A stretch of 9,482 nucleotides of DNA. It comes from an uncultured Bacteroidota bacterium. GTDB taxonomy: Bacteria; Bacteroidota; Bacteroidia; UKL13-3. Shown here in pieces: positions 6,983-9,482 of this stretch. The stretch lies in assembly GCA_903907885.1 (NCBI GenBank), contig CAIVPY010000081.1:1-9482 (forward strand), in the 5' to 3' direction. The notes beneath the pieces are model-generated. The model had not been told where the DNA came from. It saw only the letters and a list, made by a program, of their open reading frames with translations, and ran no database searches. The position numbers were made by a program, and so were the translations under genes. The first letter of the stretch is position 1. Every line of letters starts with the position of its first letter.

Positions 6983-8440
6983 GTGAGACCACAAGCACAA
7001 ACATCAGCATTAAGTCAATCACTAATAAGTTTAGGACTTGTTGGTAGTTTCCTTATTGCTGGAATTGTAATTGCTGTAATACTTTCGACAGGCAATATTA
7101 ATACTGGTTTACAGGTTTTGCTTATCCCTTTTATAATTACTTCTATTGTGTTGATTTTTGCTAATCCCTATTTTGGAATAATTATTTATCTTCATTATAG
7201 TTTTGTATTTGTAGCTATTACAAGGTATGTAAGTGGTCCGCTGGGTTTGTTTGTAGATATTATTTTGTTTTTAACAGTACTTTCAACATTAGCAAAGATT
7301 GAATGGAAATCGATAAGGCAATTAAACACGGGCATATTTTATGCAATAATGGCCTGGTTTTTATATACCGTTTTGCAGTTGTTAAACCCAGACTCAACCA
7401 ATCCTACTGCATGGTTTTATGCTATTCGTGGAATTTCTTTATACGCAGCAGCAGCAGTTCCTTTAGCCTTATTACTTTACAACAAGCAAAAAGATTTAGA
7501 CCATTTTATTAAACTAATATTAGGTTGGTCGGTTTTTGCATCTTTTTGGGGTTTAAAACAAATTACCATAGGACTAGATTTTGGTGAACAAAGATGGTTT
7601 GATACAATTGGAAATGTAACCCACTTTATTGATGGAAGATTAAGAGCGTTTTCATTATTCTCAGATGCAGGTCAAAATGGTACAACAATGGCATACGCAT
7701 CATTTATTGCACTTGTTTTAGCATTAGGGCCTTACGAAAGAAAATTAAAAATAAGATACCTAATTATAGGAATCATTTGTTTTGTTGGTTTTACTATTTC
7801 CGCTAGTAGAGGACCACTTTATGTAATGGTAAGTGGATTTATTTTCTATTTATTTTTAATCAAACGCTTTAGAATATTAGCAATAGGTACAATTGTAGGA
7901 GCAATGGTATTTGCTTTCTTAAAGTTTACTTATATAGGTAATACAAATTATCAAATTTTTAGATTGAGAACAGCTTTGGACCCAAATGACGCTTCTTTAT
8001 TGGTAAGGCTGAGCAATCAAAAAACACTTCGACAATATTTAGAAAACAGACCATTTGGTAGTGGTATTGGTACTTCATATTATTGGGCAAATAAATATTA
8101 TCCGGGTAGCTTTCTTTCCAAGATTCCTGTAGATAGTTGGTTCGTAAATATCTGGGTTGAAAATGGTGTAGTTGGTTTAGCACTTCACTTTTTTGCTATA
8201 TCGTATGTTATTGTTATGGGATTTTATAATACCTATAGAACCAAAAACCCAGATTTGAAACAAAAATTAATGGCTATATATGGGGGGTTTGTAGGAGTAG
8301 TAATTGCAAGTTTTGGTAATCCTGTATTTGGTCAAGCACCATTAGGTGCATTAATGTACCTAAGTATGGTTTTTTTAACCATATCCCCACTAATGGACAA
8401 AGATAAAAGCGAATTATCTAGAAACAACCTACTTGTATAG
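6983..8440 (+). CDS. Wzy-like polymerase / O-antigen ligase family membrane protein
   Basis: The 485-residue integral membrane protein has about 11-12 predicted helices and the signatures of the Wzy/WaaL superfamily. ISASRGPLYVM (272-282) holds the conserved arginine (R276) at a helix-loop boundary. A large periplasmic loop (about 316-390) contains RPFGSGIGT (356-364) and then VDSWFVNIWVENGVVGL (383-399), equivalent to the family's HNxxL...E.GxxGL, with Asp in place of the usual His. It would join flipped repeat units into chains; a ligase role (to lipid A core or another acceptor) cannot be excluded, but direct linkage to a flippase and a co-polymerase favours polymerase. The start is GTG at 6983, 1 nt after the flippase stop: no in-frame ATG occurs until residue ~123, well past the first helices, so a non-ATG start is required. 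The tight junction suggests translational coupling. Confidence 0.85.
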   Translation: MRPQAQTSALSQSLISLGLVGSFLIAGIVIAVILSTGNINTGLQVLLIPFIITSIVLIFANPYFGIIIYLHYSFVFVAITRYVSGPLGLFVDIILFLTVLSTLAKIEWKSIRQLNTGIFYAIMAWFLYTVLQLLNPDSTNPTAWFYAIRGISLYAAAAVPLALLLYNKQKDLDHFIKLILGWSVFASFWGLKQITIGLDFGEQRWFDTIGNVTHFIDGRLRAFSLFSDAGQNGTTMAYASFIALVLALGPYERKLKIRYLIIGIICFVGFTISASRGPLYVMVSGFIFYLFLIKRFRILAIGTIVGAMVFAFLKFTYIGNTNYQIFRLRTALDPNDASLLVRLSNQKTLRQYLENRPFGSGIGTSYYWANKYYPGSFLSKIPVDSWFVNIWVENGVVGLALHFFAISYVIVMGFYNTYRTKNPDLKQKLMAIYGGFVGVVIASFGNPVFGQAPLGALMYLSMVFLTISPLMDKDKSELSRNNLLV

Positions 8441-8449
8441 CTGAAGCTC

Positions 8450-8499
8450 AATTATCAATGTGTGCCAATATGTTTGCTACACAATTGGTTTTGATAATT
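8450..8499. repeat. Inverted repeat in the spacer between the wzy-like and glycosyltransferase genes
   Basis: AATTATCAA (8450-8458) is perfectly complementary to TTGATAATT (8491-8499), and inside it CCAAT (8465-8469) faces ATTGG (8484-8488). The stem is AT-rich and not followed by a T run, so it is not a convincing intrinsic terminator. It could be a regulator site or an attenuating hairpin, or chance in AT-rich sequence. Confidence 0.4.
8469..8476 (+). promoter_or_regulatory. Candidate -7 promoter box before the family 2 glycosyltransferase
   Basis: TATGTTTG matches the Bacteroidota -7 consensus TAnnTTTG exactly and lies 29 nt after the polymerase stop, inside the inverted repeat of this spacer. 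It could give the last gene its own transcript in addition to read-through. No TTG appears 17-23 bases upstream, so the evidence is one box only. Confidence 0.35.
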
Positions 8500-8546
8500 T
8501 GTTACAAAAAACATAATAGAAAGAAAAAAATAGATATAATTGCCAA

Positions 8547-9482
8547 GTGCTGAGAATTGGATTACATATTATTGAACTATTGGTCATGCTTTACATGGCC
8601 TTTAATGTTTTATATATAACCATATATGCAATTTCGGCTTATTTTTATAGGCATACAGATTTCAATAAAATATTACTTAAACGACAAAACAGGTTTCTTA
8701 TTTTAATTCCAACTTATAAGAGTGATGAGATTATTATAAACACTGTTAAGCAAAATCTAAAACAAAACTACCCTTCAAGTAAATTTCATTTGCTAGTAAT
8801 AGCAGATGGATTGAAAAAGGAAACTATTGATGAATTAATTAAATATCCAATAAGTGTCATACCTGTTAAATTCGAAGAAAGTTCTAAGGCAAAATCTCTC
8901 AACACAGTTCTTGCAATTACACCCGACAACGAATATGATTATGCCGTGGTTATAGATGTTGACAACGTAATGAGTAATGATTTTTTAGAGAAAATCAATT
9001 TGAGACTTCAAAACAATGAGATAGTAGTTCAAGGGCATAGAATGGCAAAAAATTTAAACACATCATTTGCTATACTTGATGGAATAAGTGAAGAGATTAA
9101 TAACCAAATATTCAGGAAAGGGCATATAGCAATTGGTGTTTCTGCAGCCTTATCAGGATCGGGAAAAGCTGTAAATTTCAATTTCTTTAAAGATGCAATG
9201 AAACAAATTGATTCCGCTGTTGAGGACAAAGAGATTGAAGCTGTTTTTTTAAGAAACAAAATAAAAATACTTTACGAAACAGATGCCATTATATATGACG
9301 AAAAAGTAGATAGCAGTTTAGTATTTGCAAAACAAAGAAGAAGGTGGATTGCCTCGCAATTTTTTGATTTCAATTTATTTATTTTTGAAGGTATTTATCA
9401 TTTATTATTTAATAAAAATTTTGATTACTTTGATAAAGCTTTACAAAAAATACTATTGCCACGCATCCTTCTTTATGGATTG
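8547..9482 (+). CDS. Membrane-bound family 2 glycosyltransferase, QxxRW type (3' end cut off)
   Basis: The frame is open from 8520 (after a TAG at 8517-8519) to the window end; 312 residues are visible from GTG 8547. An N-terminal helix (IIELLVMLYMAFNVLYITIY, about 9-28) is followed by a GT-A domain that starts RFLILIPTYKSDE. The processive-type motifs of family 2 are all present and in order: Asp87 (IADG), DVD at 137-139 for metal and nucleotide-sugar binding, Glu226-Asp227 (VEDKE) as the likely catalytic-base region, and QRRRW at 263-267. More membrane helices seem to start at the end (KILLPRILLYG). This set is shared with BcsA, NodC and hyaluronan synthase, but also with many non-processive capsule transferases, so the sugar is unknown. 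The start is uncertain: GTG 8547 keeps the whole first helix, whereas ATG 8586 and ATG 8595 would shorten it. It follows the polymerase by 106 nt and probably belongs to the same polysaccharide locus. Confidence 0.85.
   Translation, partial: MLRIGLHIIELLVMLYMAFNVLYITIYAISAYFYRHTDFNKILLKRQNRFLILIPTYKSDEIIINTVKQNLKQNYPSSKFHLLVIADGLKKETIDELIKYPISVIPVKFEESSKAKSLNTVLAITPDNEYDYAVVIDVDNVMSNDFLEKINLRLQNNEIVVQGHRMAKNLNTSFAILDGISEEINNQIFRKGHIAIGVSAALSGSGKAVNFNFFKDAMKQIDSAVEDKEIEAVFLRNKIKILYETDAIIYDEKVDSSLVFAKQRRRWIASQFFDFNLFIFEGIYHLLFNKNFDYFDKALQKILLPRILLYGL

Noticed and set aside
6983..8440. Firm assignment as WaaL O-antigen ligase
   Set aside because: Sequence motifs do not separate Wzy from WaaL; gene context favours a polymerase, so the call was left open.
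9029..9259. Minus-strand open frame at the right end
   Set aside because: It is antisense to the family 2 glycosyltransferase, whose D, DxD, ED and QxxRW motifs are in order on the plus strand.

Overview
The window is AT-rich and comes from a member of the Bacteroidota. Three things point there: a type IX secretion (T9SS) C-terminal sorting domain at the left end, matches to the Bacteroidota sigma -7 box (TAnnTTTG) in front of the operons, and weak or absent Shine-Dalgarno sequences. The genus cannot be told from the sequence. The locus makes and exports a surface polysaccharide, with the apparatus of a Wzx/Wzy pathway.

Layout. (1) 1-478 (+) is the 3' end of a secreted or surface protein with a T9SS type A tail. 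It is closed by a 16-bp perfect stem-loop (494-535) that also lies behind the converging minus-strand operon. (2) 624-2461 (-) is a two-gene operon: a GT-B glycosyltransferase followed by a left-handed beta-helix acyltransferase, which probably build and decorate the repeat unit. (3) 2462-2642 is a 181-bp divergent promoter region. (4) 2643-8440 (+) is a compact operon: a half-length TolC-like outer-membrane protein, a large polysaccharide co-polymerase (GumC/Wzc-like) with a degenerate kinase-like domain, a Wzx flippase and a Wzy polymerase/ligase. Gaps between these genes are 2, 14 and 1 nt. (5) 8441-8546 is a short spacer with an inverted repeat around a promoter-like box. (6) From about 8547 to the window end (+) lies a membrane-bound family 2 glycosyltransferase with a QxxRW motif, cut by the window edge.

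How the genes could work together (inference): the glycosyltransferases assemble a lipid-linked repeat, the acyltransferase modifies it, Wzx flips it, Wzy joins repeats, the co-polymerase sets chain length and spans the periplasm, and the TolC-like protein may be the outer-membrane exit. The most unusual part is the tight pairing of a single-repeat TolC with a co-polymerase whose ATPase motifs are eroded, with no Wza gene in view. No RNA genes, insertion sequences, CRISPR arrays or phage genes were seen, and no gene-free stretch exceeds 300 bases.
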